A stretch of DNA of 64,000 nucleotides from Sphingobacterium sp. GVS05A (lineage in GTDB: Bacteria > Bacteroidota > Bacteroidia > Sphingobacteriales > Sphingobacteriaceae): positions 291,094-355,093 of the forward strand of contig NZ_JAHXYR010000009.1 in NCBI RefSeq assembly GCF_019969845.1, in the 5' to 3' direction. Position numbers and translations under genes: made by a program. The notes under the pieces are model-generated. The model ran no database searches and was not told the origin of the DNA. It saw only the letters and a list, made by a program, of their open reading frames with translations. How positions within the stretch are numbered: position 1 is the first letter of the stretch; each line of letters opens with the position of its first letter. Below are positions 45,529 through 54,612 of the stretch, piece after piece.

Positions 45529-46168
45529 ATCTTGGATCTTTTGTTAGTATTGCTAAATAATCTAATAGGGGAAGGTATTCACCGCCCATACTCTCCAAAT
45601 GGACGGTATGAAATTGGCAGTCAATCAACTGTAGGTCTATTTCTTGTGCGAGATAGATCAACGCAGCTTTGGATGCATTAGGTACTTTGGAAAACATGCT
45701 TTCTCCACAAAATACACCATTGATCAGAACGCCATAAAGTCCGCCTACAAGTACCCCCTCTTGCGACACTTCAACAGAGTGGGCATAGCCCATGGTATAT
45801 AGGTTTGTATAGGCCCTGATCATGTCTTCTGTGATCCATGTTCCATCTTGATCCTTTCTATTGATCGAAGAACAAGATCTAATGACTTCATCGAAGTTTT
45901 TGTCTATGGAGATAGAAAATGTATTCTTCCGTATACACGAAGCCATACTCTTACTGATCTTTATCTTGGATGGATAAATGACGAAGCGTGGATTAGGGGC
46001 ATACCATAATATTGGGCTATCATCACTAAACCAAGGAAAAATACCATTGCTATAAGCTAATAATAGCCGTTCAGCCGAAAGGTCACCTCCGATGGCCAAT
46101 AGGCCATCTTTTTCGGCGTAGCTCGGATGTGGAAAATCCAGCTTTTTGCTATCCAGTTCAAATATCAT
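45512..46168 (-). CDS. aat: Leucyl/phenylalanyl-tRNA-protein transferase
   Basis: Adds Leu or Phe to N-terminal Arg/Lys of proteins, marking them for ClpAP via the N-end rule. The 218 residues match the family length. Signature blocks are FPHPSYAEKDGLLAIGGDLSAERLLLAYSNGIFPWF, WYAPNPRFVIYP, DGTWITEDMIRAY and GVFCGESMFSKVPNASKAAL. It lies in a minus-strand run rbfA - aat - PLP enzyme - DUF2027 with tight spacing. Confidence 0.94.
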   Translation of the reverse strand: MIFELDSKKLDFPHPSYAEKDGLLAIGGDLSAERLLLAYSNGIFPWFSDDSPILWYAPNPRFVIYPSKIKISKSMASCIRKNTFSISIDKNFDEVIRSCSSINRKDQDGTWITEDMIRAYTNLYTMGYAHSVEVSQEGVLVGGLYGVLINGVFCGESMFSKVPNASKAALIYLAQEIDLQLIDCQFHTVHLESMGGEYLPLLDYLAILTKDPRYEQPL

Positions 46169-46198
46169 TGATTCTTAGATCAGCCAGTTTAAGGTATA

Positions 46199-46573
46199 TT
46201 ATTCTTCTGGTTGGCGTGGCTCTTTACTTATTTCTTCAAATAATTTGTCCATGTGCTCCACATATTCATTGGTATCATCAAGGAAAAAGTCCAATTGAGG
46301 GACAATTTTTACCTGGTTTTTAATTTTTGATCCCAACTTATAGCGTATCTCAGATGTTTTGGTACGAATAGCTTTAATATCTTCCTGTGCAGTCTTCGTG
46401 TTTAGAAAGCTTAAATAAACACGTGCGATAGCTAGATCGGGAGTAACTCGAACACGTGTAACCGTAATGAATGCCCCTGGAGCCCATGCCTTGCCATCGC
46501 GTTGAAATAATGATGCTAAATCCTGTTGAATGACCCCAGCAAAACGTTGCTGTCTCTTGCTTTCTGTTCCCAT
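46199..46573 (-). CDS. rbfA: Ribosome-binding factor A
   Basis: Small KH-fold factor for 16S rRNA maturation and 30S assembly. From the ATG at 46573 (MGTESKRQQRFAGVIQQDLASLFQ) the protein has 124 residues, the family norm; a longer frame to 46633 adds 20 implausible residues. Typical features are ITVTRVRVTPDLAIARVYLSFL and the terminal LDFFLDDTNEYVEHMDKLFEE. It is first in a minus-strand run that continues into aat. Confidence 0.93.
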   Translation of the reverse strand: MGTESKRQQRFAGVIQQDLASLFQRDGKAWAPGAFITVTRVRVTPDLAIARVYLSFLNTKTAQEDIKAIRTKTSEIRYKLGSKIKNQVKIVPQLDFFLDDTNEYVEHMDKLFEEISKEPRQPEE

Positions 46574-46675
46574 CGTATACGTTTTATGTTGAATATTCTC
46601 AATATGATACACAAAGATAAGTATTTTAGGCAAGAATATACGCTACATGTTGACTAACTCCAGTGGTATGAATAC

Positions 46676-46708
46676 GAAAAAAGGCACATCTTGGTTTGAC
46701 GTGCCTTT
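46676..46708 (-). terminator. Intrinsic terminator of the candidate small RNA
   Basis: AAAGGCAC / GTGCCTTT stem with a 13-base loop. On the minus strand it runs into six T. Confidence 0.8.
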
Positions 46709-46849
46709 AAATTTCGATTCACAATTGGTTAGGTAATTTCTTGCAAGTTTTAAGACGTTGGGGTCTATCATATTTGGTTCTAAAATTCGGTGTATTTAAA
46801 GTGGTAAGTATTTACTAACCTTACCGGCTTTTATTTTTTCATCTCCCTT
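46676..46849 (-). ncRNA. Candidate small RNA, about 170 nt
   Basis: A well-formed promoter (TTTG-N19-TATGTTTG) on the minus strand is followed about 140 bp later by an intrinsic terminator, with no convincing ORF between. The only ATG frame of note (46643-46771, 42 codons) runs through the terminator hairpin, and a first ATG is followed by AAA AAA TAA. Internal structure includes GGTAAG / CTTACC. It does not resemble tmRNA, 6S RNA or RNase P RNA to my eye. Confidence 0.5.
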
Positions 46850-46855
46850 ACACTA

Positions 46856-46887
46856 CAAACATAGGAATACTTAAAAAACTGACAAAA
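46856..46887 (-). promoter_or_regulatory. Promoter of the candidate small RNA
   Basis: Minus strand: TTTTG (complement of 46883-46887), exactly 19 bp, then TATGTTTG (complement of 46856-46863). Element and spacing match the Bacteroidota consensus closely. Confidence 0.7.
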
Positions 46888-46902
46888 TAAGTTTTAAAAA
46901 TA

Positions 46903-46918
46903 AAGTGAGTGCTTACTT
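46903..46918. promoter_or_regulatory. Palindrome resembling a TetR-family operator
   Basis: AAGTGAGTGCTTACTT is an imperfect palindrome (AAGTnAG / CTnACTT), 16 bp upstream of the -33 element of the candidate small RNA. Such sites are typical of TetR/AcrR repressors, but no such regulator gene is nearby. Confidence 0.35.
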
Positions 46919-47373
46919 ATAAAATGTGTTTATTGCGATTTAACAAACTTTTAACATTTGTTTTTTTTTGTAACAGCGTTTTTCCTACGTCAAAAATTCT
47001 ACTTTTTACCCTTTCCATGAATAATGTTGAACCTAAAACAGCTTGGCATTGATATAACCATTTGCAATTGGTATTTTTGTCATGTTAATAATATATATAA
47101 ATATCCGTAATCAATTCGATCGTTTTAGAACCGCAGATAGTATAATGAGCTTATGATTGTTTCATGCGCAAAAAAAAAATGGATACAGCGTATGATCGTG
47201 TGATGGATATAAAAAAACTTATCGCTGTAAGGCATATAAATGTCTTTAATGCGGGGATATAATGACATACAAATAAATATTCTGAGAAAATTATTGTGGG
47301 CTATGAGCAGCAGCTAAACCGAAATGAATAATCGGCTCATCATAATTTCGTTATCATAAAACAAAATATATTA

Positions 47374-48705
47374 ATGAAAATCTGGCAAAAAAATATAGAT
47401 GTTGATTCATTTGTGGAATCATTTACTGTAGGTAATGACCGTGTGATGGACCTACAACTTGCAGCAGCGGACGTATTGGGCTCTTTGGCGCATACACGTA
47501 TGTTAAATAGTATCAACCTCATGACTGATGAAGATCTTGTTGTGGTACAGAAGGAATTGAAAAATATCTATAAAGAAATTTTAGCAGGGGATTTTCAGAT
47601 TGAAGATTCGGTAGAAGATGTACATTCACAGGTTGAGATGCTACTTACACAGCGTATCGGTGAAGCAGGAAAGAAAATTCATTCAGGTCGATCCCGCAAT
47701 GATCAGGTACTTGTAGATCTGAAATTATATTTCCGTTCCGAAATCCAAAATATTATTCAGAATACGGAATCTTTCTTCAATGAATTGATTCAACTTAGTG
47801 AGCGTTATAAGCATATTTTGATTCCGGGATATACACATCTTCAAATTGCGATGCCTTCATCCTTTGGTTTGTGGTTTGGCGCTTATGCAGAAAGTTTAGT
47901 GGATGACCTTGAAATGATGAAAGCTGCATGGAAGGTTTGTAATAAAAACCCGCTGGGATCTGCTGCGGGCTATGGTTCATCTTTTCCACTAAATAGAACG
48001 ATGACAACCCAGTTATTAGGGTTTGAAGATTTGAATTATAATGTAGTTTATGCACAGATGGGGAGAGGAAAGACCGAGCGTATTCTGGCACAGGGGATGA
48101 GTTCTATTGCGGCAACCCTAGCTAAATTCGCGATGGATGTCTGTCTATATATCAATCAAAATTTTGGTTTTATATCCTTTCCAGCGCATTTGACAACGGG
48201 CTCCAGTATAATGCCACATAAAAAAAACCCTGATGTATTTGAGCTAATTCGGTCCCGTTGTAATAAAATTCAGGCCTTACCAAATGAAATCGCTTTGATG
48301 ACAACGAACCTTCCTTCAGGTTATCACAGGGATCTTCAGTTGTTGAAAGAAAATCTATTCCCAGCATTTAAGTCACTTAATGAATGTCTTGAAATAGCCA
48401 CGTTTATGCTGGCAAATATTTCTGTAAAAGACAATATTCTTGATGACCCAAAATACGATTATCTATTCTCGGTAGAGGTTGTAAACAATGAGGTGCTCAA
48501 AGGTGTGCCTTTCCGTGAAGCGTATCGGACTATTGGTATTGATATTGATGAAGGGCGTTTCAAACCGTCCAAGGAGGTGAATCATACACATGAAGGCAGT
48601 ATCGGGAATCTTTGTAACGACCAGATTCAGCGCATGTTTCAGCAGGTGAAAGCGACTTTCGAATTCGAAAAGGTAGAAAAGGCCCTGGAAGAATTGGTGA
48701 AATAG
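47374..48705 (+). CDS. argH: Argininosuccinate lyase
   Basis: Final step of arginine biosynthesis, splitting argininosuccinate to arginine and fumarate. The 443-residue protein has EDVHSQVEMLLTQRIGEAGKKIHSGRSRNDQV, the PGYTHLQIAMPSSFGLW His region and the signature GSSIMPHKKNPDVFE with the catalytic Ser loop. It lies 18 kb from argG and argC and has no arginine-rich leader in its 100-bp upstream region. It ends at a terminator shared with galM. Confidence 0.95.
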   Translation: MKIWQKNIDVDSFVESFTVGNDRVMDLQLAAADVLGSLAHTRMLNSINLMTDEDLVVVQKELKNIYKEILAGDFQIEDSVEDVHSQVEMLLTQRIGEAGKKIHSGRSRNDQVLVDLKLYFRSEIQNIIQNTESFFNELIQLSERYKHILIPGYTHLQIAMPSSFGLWFGAYAESLVDDLEMMKAAWKVCNKNPLGSAAGYGSSFPLNRTMTTQLLGFEDLNYNVVYAQMGRGKTERILAQGMSSIAATLAKFAMDVCLYINQNFGFISFPAHLTTGSSIMPHKKNPDVFELIRSRCNKIQALPNEIALMTTNLPSGYHRDLQLLKENLFPAFKSLNECLEIATFMLANISVKDNILDDPKYDYLFSVEVVNNEVLKGVPFREAYRTIGIDIDEGRFKPSKEVNHTHEGSIGNLCNDQIQRMFQQVKATFEFEKVEKALEELVK

Positions 48706-48780
48706 GAGCGGTGTGTATCGTTGAGCTTACGAATGAAATTGAAGCGTTTTCACGGAGGGGAATACGCTCTTAAATACAAT

Positions 48781-48818
48781 GAGAAAGGACCAAATTCTTA
48801 AAGATTTTGGTCCTTTCT
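48781..48818. terminator. Bidirectional terminator between argH and galM
   Basis: AGAAAGGACCAAA / TTTGGTCCTTTCT stem with an AT-rich loop between convergent genes. Confidence 0.88.
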
Positions 48819-48820
48819 TG

Positions 48821-49879
48821 TTATTTCTTTATTGAAAACTTGAAGTGCGTTTCAGAATCAAATTGCGCTCCGGCTTTTAACAATGTTGAAGGAAATTCAG
48901 CTTGATTGGGGCTGTCGGGGAAATGTTGCGTTTCCAGACAGAATCCCGCATAGGGTAAATATTTATTTCCTCTTTTCCCTATGTCGTTCCCTGTCATCCA
49001 ATTCCCCGTGTAAAGCTGCACGCCCGGCTCGGTAGTAAATACATCTAGCTGTATTCCTGTATTTTTTGAATAGACCGTTGCGCAAGGCTGCGAGATTGGT
49101 TTATTATTGACATAACAATGATCGTAGCCTTTGGCCGAGATGAGCTGCTCATCATTTTCTGTAATATCCTGCGCAATCTTTTTTGGGGTTCTAAAGTCAA
49201 AAGGAGTGCCTTCGACCGGTACGACCGCATAGGGTATTTGATTTTCATCGACAAAGAGCACGTCATCTGAATTTATTTGAAGCACCTGTTGCAATACGTC
49301 TCCACTCCCTTCTCCATCAAGATTGAAATAGGTGTGATTTGTTAAGTTAACATGTGTGTCAGCATCTGATTGCGCGTGGTATTTGATGACGATTTCGTTG
49401 TTTCTGGTTAGGGTATAAGAAACCATTACTTTTAAGTTCCCAGGGAAGCCTTCTTCACCATCTTTAGAAACATAGTAAAATTCTACATGAGATTGATAGG
49501 TAACTCTGCGATCCCAAACTTTATCGTGGAAGCCTGAGATACCCCCATGCAAACAATTGACCCCATTATTTTGAGGAAGTGTATACGGATTTCCATTGAT
49601 TTCAAATTTGCCATTTGCAATACGGTTTGCAAAACGGCCAGCAGTACATCCATGGTATTTTTCGTCCGATTCCAGATAGCCCTGAATTGAATCAAAGCCA
49701 AGCGCAACATCAACCAGATTACCTTTGTTGTCGGGGACTAAGATACTGACAATGCGAGCACCATAATCCGTTAAGAGCACCTGCATGCCACCCTCATTTT
49801 TTAATAAAAGTAAATGGGTATTTTTCCCCTCTATAATGCCTTCAAAATATTTTGGAATAAGTGATTGATATTTAGTCAT
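48821..49879 (-). CDS. galM: Aldose 1-epimerase (galactose mutarotase)
   Basis: Interconverts alpha and beta anomers of galactose and glucose. The 352-residue beta-sandwich protein has the motifs NRIANGKFEINGNPYTLPQNNGVNCLHGG, VNLTNHTYFNLDGEG with the catalytic His, and CLETQHFPDSPNQ with the catalytic Glu. There is no signal peptide, so it is likely cytoplasmic. No other galactose genes adjoin it. It is convergent with argH and divergent from dgt. Confidence 0.93.
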   Translation of the reverse strand: MTKYQSLIPKYFEGIIEGKNTHLLLLKNEGGMQVLLTDYGARIVSILVPDNKGNLVDVALGFDSIQGYLESDEKYHGCTAGRFANRIANGKFEINGNPYTLPQNNGVNCLHGGISGFHDKVWDRRVTYQSHVEFYYVSKDGEEGFPGNLKVMVSYTLTRNNEIVIKYHAQSDADTHVNLTNHTYFNLDGEGSGDVLQQVLQINSDDVLFVDENQIPYAVVPVEGTPFDFRTPKKIAQDITENDEQLISAKGYDHCYVNNKPISQPCATVYSKNTGIQLDVFTTEPGVQLYTGNWMTGNDIGKRGNKYLPYAGFCLETQHFPDSPNQAEFPSTLLKAGAQFDSETHFKFSIKK

Positions 49880-50018
49880 GATTGTTCCTGTTGGTATTGA
49901 AAGCTAAAGATACAGAATATTACCTGTATAAAAATGACCTCGGTAACAGCTGCCTGTAAAATTTTTCATTTTGAGATTTGGTTCAAACCAATTATTGGAG
50001 AAATGGTATATTTGCGCT

Positions 50019-51377
50019 ATGTCTGAAAAAATGAACTGGAAAGATTTGCTTTCTGCAAAACGCTGGGGGTATGAAGATAGAACAGCTGATAGCTACCTTG
50101 TGGCTCGATCGGAATTTCAACGGGATTATGATCGATTGATTTTTTCTTCCCCATTTCGAAGATTACAGAATAAAACTCAGGTTTTTCCGCTTCCAGGCGC
50201 TGTGTTTGTACACAATAGGTTGACACATAGCTTGGAAGTAGCCAGTGTAGGTCGCTCTCTCGGCCGTATGTTCTATGCACAGTTAAAGGAAGAAAACCCA
50301 AATATAGACTCCGAATATCCGTTCCTACAAGAGGTCGGAAATATTATCTCGGCGGCCTGTCTATCCCATGATTTAGGGAACCCTGCATTTGGACACTCAG
50401 GGGAATCTGCGATATCTACCTACTTCACAGATGGAGATGGACGGAAATATCAGGAACAGGTAACAGCAGAAGAATGGGCAGATCTGACCCATTTTGAAGG
50501 TAATGCCAATGCCCTGCGGATTTTGACTCACGCTTTTCAGGGAAAAGATCCAAAAGGATTCGCTTTGACCTATACCTCTTTGGCATCTATTGTGAAATAT
50601 CCTTGTTTAGCTATCGATGGGCATGTCAAAAAAAGCCATCATCGCAAAAAATATGGTTTTTTTACAGAGGAGCAAAAAGCTTTTGAGAAAATTGCGGACG
50701 AGTTAGGGTTGCTAAGAGACCCTTCCAATCCCAAGGGCTATTTGAGACATCCCTTGGTGTATCTTGTCGAAGCGGCCGACGATATCTGTTATAATATCAT
50801 TGATCTGGAGGATGCGCATCATTTAAAAATATTATCCTACCAAGAAGTAGAAGAACTTTTGTTGCCATTATGTGGTTCCGAAAATCTTCGTGACCGATTG
50901 GACGGTTTGCTTGATACACCGAGTCGTGTGGCGCTTTTACGGGCTAAGGCAATTAATACCCTCATCAAAGGCTGTGTTGATGTATTTGTCCGTGAGCAAG
51001 AACAGTTTTTATCGGGTACTTTTTCATCCGCATTGATGGATGCACTGGATGACAGTATTGTAAAGCAAATGAGCAAAATTTCGAAAATTTCTATAGCGAA
51101 GATCTATAATGCGCCAACTGTAGTCCAGATTGAGATTGCAGGCTATCGTGTTATGGATGCCCTGTTGAAAGAGTTTGTACCGGCATACCTCAAAAAGAAC
51201 AAAAATAATTACGACAAGAAATTAGTTGCTTTGATTCCGGAGCAGTTTTATACAGACAAACAGGACTCCTATTCCAAAATCCGTTCTGTGCTGGATTTTG
51301 TTTCTGGAATGACCGATGTATATGCCATTGAACTTTATCGTAAGATTAAAGGAATAACAATTCCGAGTATCGAATAG
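50019..51377 (+). CDS. dgt: Deoxyguanosinetriphosphate triphosphohydrolase-like protein
   Basis: HD-domain dNTPase converting dGTP (or other dNTPs) to the nucleoside and tripolyphosphate. The 452-residue product from the ATG at 50019 has FSSPFRRLQNKTQVFP, RLTHSLEVASVGRSLG (metal His), LSHDLGNPAFGHSGE (HD pair) and LVEAADDICYNIIDLEDA. A TATATTTG element ends only four bases before this ATG, so translation may be leaderless or may start at the ATG at 50031. It lies 168 bp upstream of topB. Confidence 0.92.
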   Translation: MSEKMNWKDLLSAKRWGYEDRTADSYLVARSEFQRDYDRLIFSSPFRRLQNKTQVFPLPGAVFVHNRLTHSLEVASVGRSLGRMFYAQLKEENPNIDSEYPFLQEVGNIISAACLSHDLGNPAFGHSGESAISTYFTDGDGRKYQEQVTAEEWADLTHFEGNANALRILTHAFQGKDPKGFALTYTSLASIVKYPCLAIDGHVKKSHHRKKYGFFTEEQKAFEKIADELGLLRDPSNPKGYLRHPLVYLVEAADDICYNIIDLEDAHHLKILSYQEVEELLLPLCGSENLRDRLDGLLDTPSRVALLRAKAINTLIKGCVDVFVREQEQFLSGTFSSALMDALDDSIVKQMSKISKISIAKIYNAPTVVQIEIAGYRVMDALLKEFVPAYLKKNKNNYDKKLVALIPEQFYTDKQDSYSKIRSVLDFVSGMTDVYAIELYRKIKGITIPSIE

Positions 51378-51508
51378 GTTTGCGAACAATTTAGTTTGTT
51401 AACTAGTGATCCTGTTTATCGATTTGTTAAGATCATGCTTACTTTTGTAAGTTATCTTGTCAAAGTAAAATGAAAGTACTCGATAAGCTAAGGGCATGTA
51501 CATGTAGC

Positions 51509-51545
51509 ATCTCAAATCTCAATATTCAAATCTCAATACGCTAAA
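51509..51545 (+). repeat. Heptamer repeat tract upstream of topB
   Basis: Consecutive 7-base units, ATCTCAA three times with one TATTCAA, then TACGCTAAA up to the ATG at 51546. The same style of tract precedes argC and the ECF sigma gene. Confidence 0.6.
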
Positions 51546-53657
51546 ATGAAGGTTGTAATAGCTGAAAAGCCCTCCGTGGCTCGTGATCTGGCCCGTGTGA
51601 TGGGAGCGAAAGAAGTCAAAGATGGCTATATCGCCGGAAATGGCTATGCTTTTACCTATGCTTTTGGTCATTTGGTTCAATTGTGTACGCCTCAGGCTTA
51701 CGGTTATAATAGCTGGACGATTTCCAATCTTCCCATCATCCCTGCAAATTTTAAACTGGAATCGAAAAAAGTCAAACGGGACGGAAAGCAGATGGATGAT
51801 AGCGGTGCGGTCAAACAGCTCAATACGATAAAATCACTATTAGAACAGGCCGAAGAAATTATTGTAGCGACGGATGCCGGACGGGAAGGTGAGCTTATCT
51901 TTCGTAATATCTATTACTTCTTGGGTTCAAAGGTGCCGTTTAAACGGCTTTGGATTTCAAGCCAGACGGATAAGGCCATCAAAGAAGGTTTCGCGAATTT
52001 AAAAGAAGGTACTGAATACGATAGTTTATATATGTCTGCCCGGTCGAGATCAGAATCGGATTGGTTGATCGGGATCAATGCCACACAGGCAATCACTTTG
52101 GCTGCAGGTAACAAAGGACTTCTTTCTTTGGGAAGAGTACAGACACCTACTTTGGCGATGATCTGCTCGCGATACCTCGAAAATAAAGATTTTAAGCCGC
52201 AGGCATTTTATAAAATCCAGGCAGGCTTTGAGAAAGATAATATAAGCTTTAAAGCTACTTCAAATAAAATAGATAAAAAAGATGTTGCCGAACAGACAAT
52301 CGCTCGATTGACTGTTGGGACAAATGCGCGTGTTGCTAAAGTAGAGGCCAAAGAGACAAAGGAACAACCCCCTTTATTGTTTGACTTAACTTCCCTGCAA
52401 CAGGATGCAAACAAAAAATATGGCTACTCAGCCGACCAAACCCTGAGTATTGCGCAGACGCTTTATGAGAAAAAGGTTATTACCTATCCCCGTACAGGAT
52501 CCCGTTACATCGGTGAGGATGTTTTCGAACAGATAGAAGCGCTTTTTCAGCATCTCTCGGATTATGCAGAGGAATCTATTGCATCCATTGCCAAGAATTT
52601 AATCGGGGCAAAGTTAAATAAGCGTTCTGTTGATGACAAAAAGGTAACCGATCACCATGCGCTGTTGGTTACTGATGAAAAGCCCGGCCACATGTTGAAA
52701 GAACAGCAAAATATTTACAACATGATTGCTAAGCGTATGGTCGAGAGTTTCTCGGAAGTCTGTATCAAGGATATCACCACAGTTACGATAGATGCACAAG
52801 GTGTCGAGCTGATCGCAAAAGGGACGGTCATCAAACAATACGGCTGGCGTCTTTCTGCTGAGCAGATCGAAGCTCCGGATGAAGATAAGAACAACGATGA
52901 CCAAGACAATGAGAACGCGCAGTTACCTAAGTTGCTGGCTGAGGAATTACTGCAAATATTGACGTTGGAACTTGCTGAGCGTTTTACCAAGGCACGTCCG
53001 ATCCATACCGAAGCTTCCCTCTTAAAAGCGATGGAAACATCCGGTAAAGAAATTGAAGACGATGAAATGCGTCAGGCGATGAAAGACTGCGGTTTGGGAA
53101 CACCAGCTACCCGTGCTGCCACGATAGAGACACTTTTTCAGCGCGACTATATCAAACGGGATAAGAAAAAACTGATTCCGACTGAAAAAGGACTGGCTGT
53201 GTATAACCTAGTTAAAGATCGTTCGATTGCGAAGGTAACATTGACTGGAAAATGGGAGCAAAAGCTGGAGGAAATGCGGGCCAATAAGGTTTCTTATGAT
53301 GTTTTTATGAAACATATAAAGGACTACACTGCGAAAATTACCAAAGAATTATTGACACTGCGAATTTCATTGGCGCAAGAGGAAGTCAAACCACAACAAA
53401 AGGGGAAAATCAAATGTCCTAAATGTGAGAAAGGCTTAATCCTTCTCTATGATCGGGTGGCACAATGTGATCACTACGCCCGCGGTTGTGATTTTAAGAT
53501 CTGGCGAACATTGAACGGTATTTTTCTGGAAGAAAAAGAGATGAAGAATCTTTTGGAAAAAGGGAAGACCTCGGAGTTTAAGGGTGTTAAAAACAGTGAG
53601 GGAGCTATTGTAAATGCTCCACTTGTATTCGAAAACTTTAAAGTTAACGTGGGATAG
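51546..53657 (+). CDS. topB: DNA topoisomerase III
   Basis: Type IA topoisomerase that decatenates and relaxes DNA. The 703 residues have the Toprim domain (VVIAEKPSVARDLARVMGA; EIIVATDAGREGELIFR), the catalytic Tyr in VITYPRTGSRYIGE near residue 317, and a C-terminal zinc-ribbon-like segment KCPKCEKGLILLYDRVAQCDHYARGCDF (about 620-647). Length and order fit TopB. The stop codon lies inside a perfect 30-bp palindrome. Upstream is a heptamer-repeat leader. Confidence 0.95.
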   Translation: MKVVIAEKPSVARDLARVMGAKEVKDGYIAGNGYAFTYAFGHLVQLCTPQAYGYNSWTISNLPIIPANFKLESKKVKRDGKQMDDSGAVKQLNTIKSLLEQAEEIIVATDAGREGELIFRNIYYFLGSKVPFKRLWISSQTDKAIKEGFANLKEGTEYDSLYMSARSRSESDWLIGINATQAITLAAGNKGLLSLGRVQTPTLAMICSRYLENKDFKPQAFYKIQAGFEKDNISFKATSNKIDKKDVAEQTIARLTVGTNARVAKVEAKETKEQPPLLFDLTSLQQDANKKYGYSADQTLSIAQTLYEKKVITYPRTGSRYIGEDVFEQIEALFQHLSDYAEESIASIAKNLIGAKLNKRSVDDKKVTDHHALLVTDEKPGHMLKEQQNIYNMIAKRMVESFSEVCIKDITTVTIDAQGVELIAKGTVIKQYGWRLSAEQIEAPDEDKNNDDQDNENAQLPKLLAEELLQILTLELAERFTKARPIHTEASLLKAMETSGKEIEDDEMRQAMKDCGLGTPATRAATIETLFQRDYIKRDKKKLIPTEKGLAVYNLVKDRSIAKVTLTGKWEQKLEEMRANKVSYDVFMKHIKDYTAKITKELLTLRISLAQEEVKPQQKGKIKCPKCEKGLILLYDRVAQCDHYARGCDFKIWRTLNGIFLEEKEMKNLLEKGKTSEFKGVKNSEGAIVNAPLVFENFKVNVG

Positions 53658-53674
53658 GTATACCTATCCCACGT
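53645..53674. repeat. Perfect 30-bp palindrome over the topB stop codon
   Basis: Two 15-base arms (AACGTGGGATAGGTA and its complement) meet with no spacer. No T tract follows, and the minus-strand gene ends at 53696. It may act as a terminator-like hairpin or a protein site. Confidence 0.75.
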
Positions 53675-53695
53675 TGTAGCTAGCATCGTAGCTAT

Positions 53696-54586
53696 TTATC
53701 TCTCGGTTAGAATATCGTCTAAAGCCTTTCCAATCGTTGGAAATTGAAATCCAAACCCAGATCCCGCTAATCTTTCCGGTATTACCCAACGACTTTTTAA
53801 CAAAAGCTCAGTTTCCGTCCCGATCAATAAAGCACCTATTTCCAACAACCATTTCGGTGAGGGGAGACCAATTTTTCGATGCATGATGCTTCGAAAAGTC
53901 TCCATAAAGGTCTTATTCGTAATCGGATTGGGGGCAGCACAATTTATGATGCCATCTATTTCATGATGTTTTTGTATAAATAAGATAATCTGGAATAGAT
54001 CTTCAATATGTATCCAGCTAAAATATTGATCACCATTACCTTGTATTCCACCTAAACCGAATCGAACAAGATTTTTAAAAGGTTGTATAACACCACCATC
54101 GGCGCCTAGGACAATAGCCATCCGAAGAGCAACCTGCCTGGTGCGGGGTAAGTGGAAATCGAAAAATGTCTTCTCCCATTTCTTTGCGACCTCGACGGAA
54201 AATCCCGTTCCGATCTCACCGCTGCTTTCTGTCATTGGACGATCCTCTGCATGACGGTAGATTGTTGCGGTGCTTGCATTTAACCAAAGAATAGGAGGAT
54301 GGCTGCAATTTTCAATTGCCTTGCCTAAAATACTTGTGGTCTCTGTTCTTGAAGAAAATATCTGCGCTTTGTTGCTGGCGTTATAGCGACAATTGACGGA
54401 CTTGCCCGCGAGGTTGATCAACATTTCAGCATGTTCAAGTGCGGCTGAAATGCCATCCGTATCGGTCCAGGTTATATTTCCTTTCTGCCGACCAACGAGG
54501 ATCACCTGATATCCCATTATTTGGAATCTTTTGGAAAGATATTGTCCGACAAAACCTGTTCCACCTGCAATAACTATTTTAGGCAT
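53696..54586 (-). CDS. TIGR01777 family NAD-dependent epimerase/oxidoreductase
   Basis: A 296-residue extended SDR protein with the dinucleotide motif IAGGTGFVGQYLSKRF (residues 5-20), LINLAGKSVNCRY and LVRFGLGGIQGNGDQYFSWIHIEDL, which mark the YfcH/TIGR01777 group. The C-terminal DUF1731-like end (KWLLEIGALLIGTETELLLKSRWVIPERL) is present. Substrate unknown. It is the last gene of a four-gene minus-strand run headed by a GbsR-type regulator and two small membrane proteins. Confidence 0.87.
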   Translation of the reverse strand: MPKIVIAGGTGFVGQYLSKRFQIMGYQVILVGRQKGNITWTDTDGISAALEHAEMLINLAGKSVNCRYNASNKAQIFSSRTETTSILGKAIENCSHPPILWLNASTATIYRHAEDRPMTESSGEIGTGFSVEVAKKWEKTFFDFHLPRTRQVALRMAIVLGADGGVIQPFKNLVRFGLGGIQGNGDQYFSWIHIEDLFQIILFIQKHHEIDGIINCAAPNPITNKTFMETFRSIMHRKIGLPSPKWLLEIGALLIGTETELLLKSRWVIPERLAGSGFGFQFPTIGKALDDILTER

Positions 54587-54612
54587 GATAATACCGTTTT
54601 TAGAGATCTGTT

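Larger units (their letters stand above)
46574..47373. other. 800-bp stretch without a conventional gene
   Basis: The left part holds a promoter-to-terminator unit on the minus strand (candidate small RNA, 46676-46849) with a palindrome upstream at 46903-46918. From 46920 to 47373 it is AT-rich with only short frames (for example 32 codons from 47164 on the plus strand) that look like chance. No promoter of good spacing for argH was found. Confidence 0.5.

Noticed and set aside
46643..46771. 42-codon minus-strand ORF starting MIDPNVLKLARNYL
   Set aside because: It passes straight through the terminator hairpin of the unit, so most transcripts would stop inside it. The region is better explained as non-coding.
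47164..47262. 32-codon ORF upstream of argH as an arginine leader
   Set aside because: It has only three scattered Arg codons, no hairpin pair after it and no promoter of good spacing, unlike the leader at 26013.
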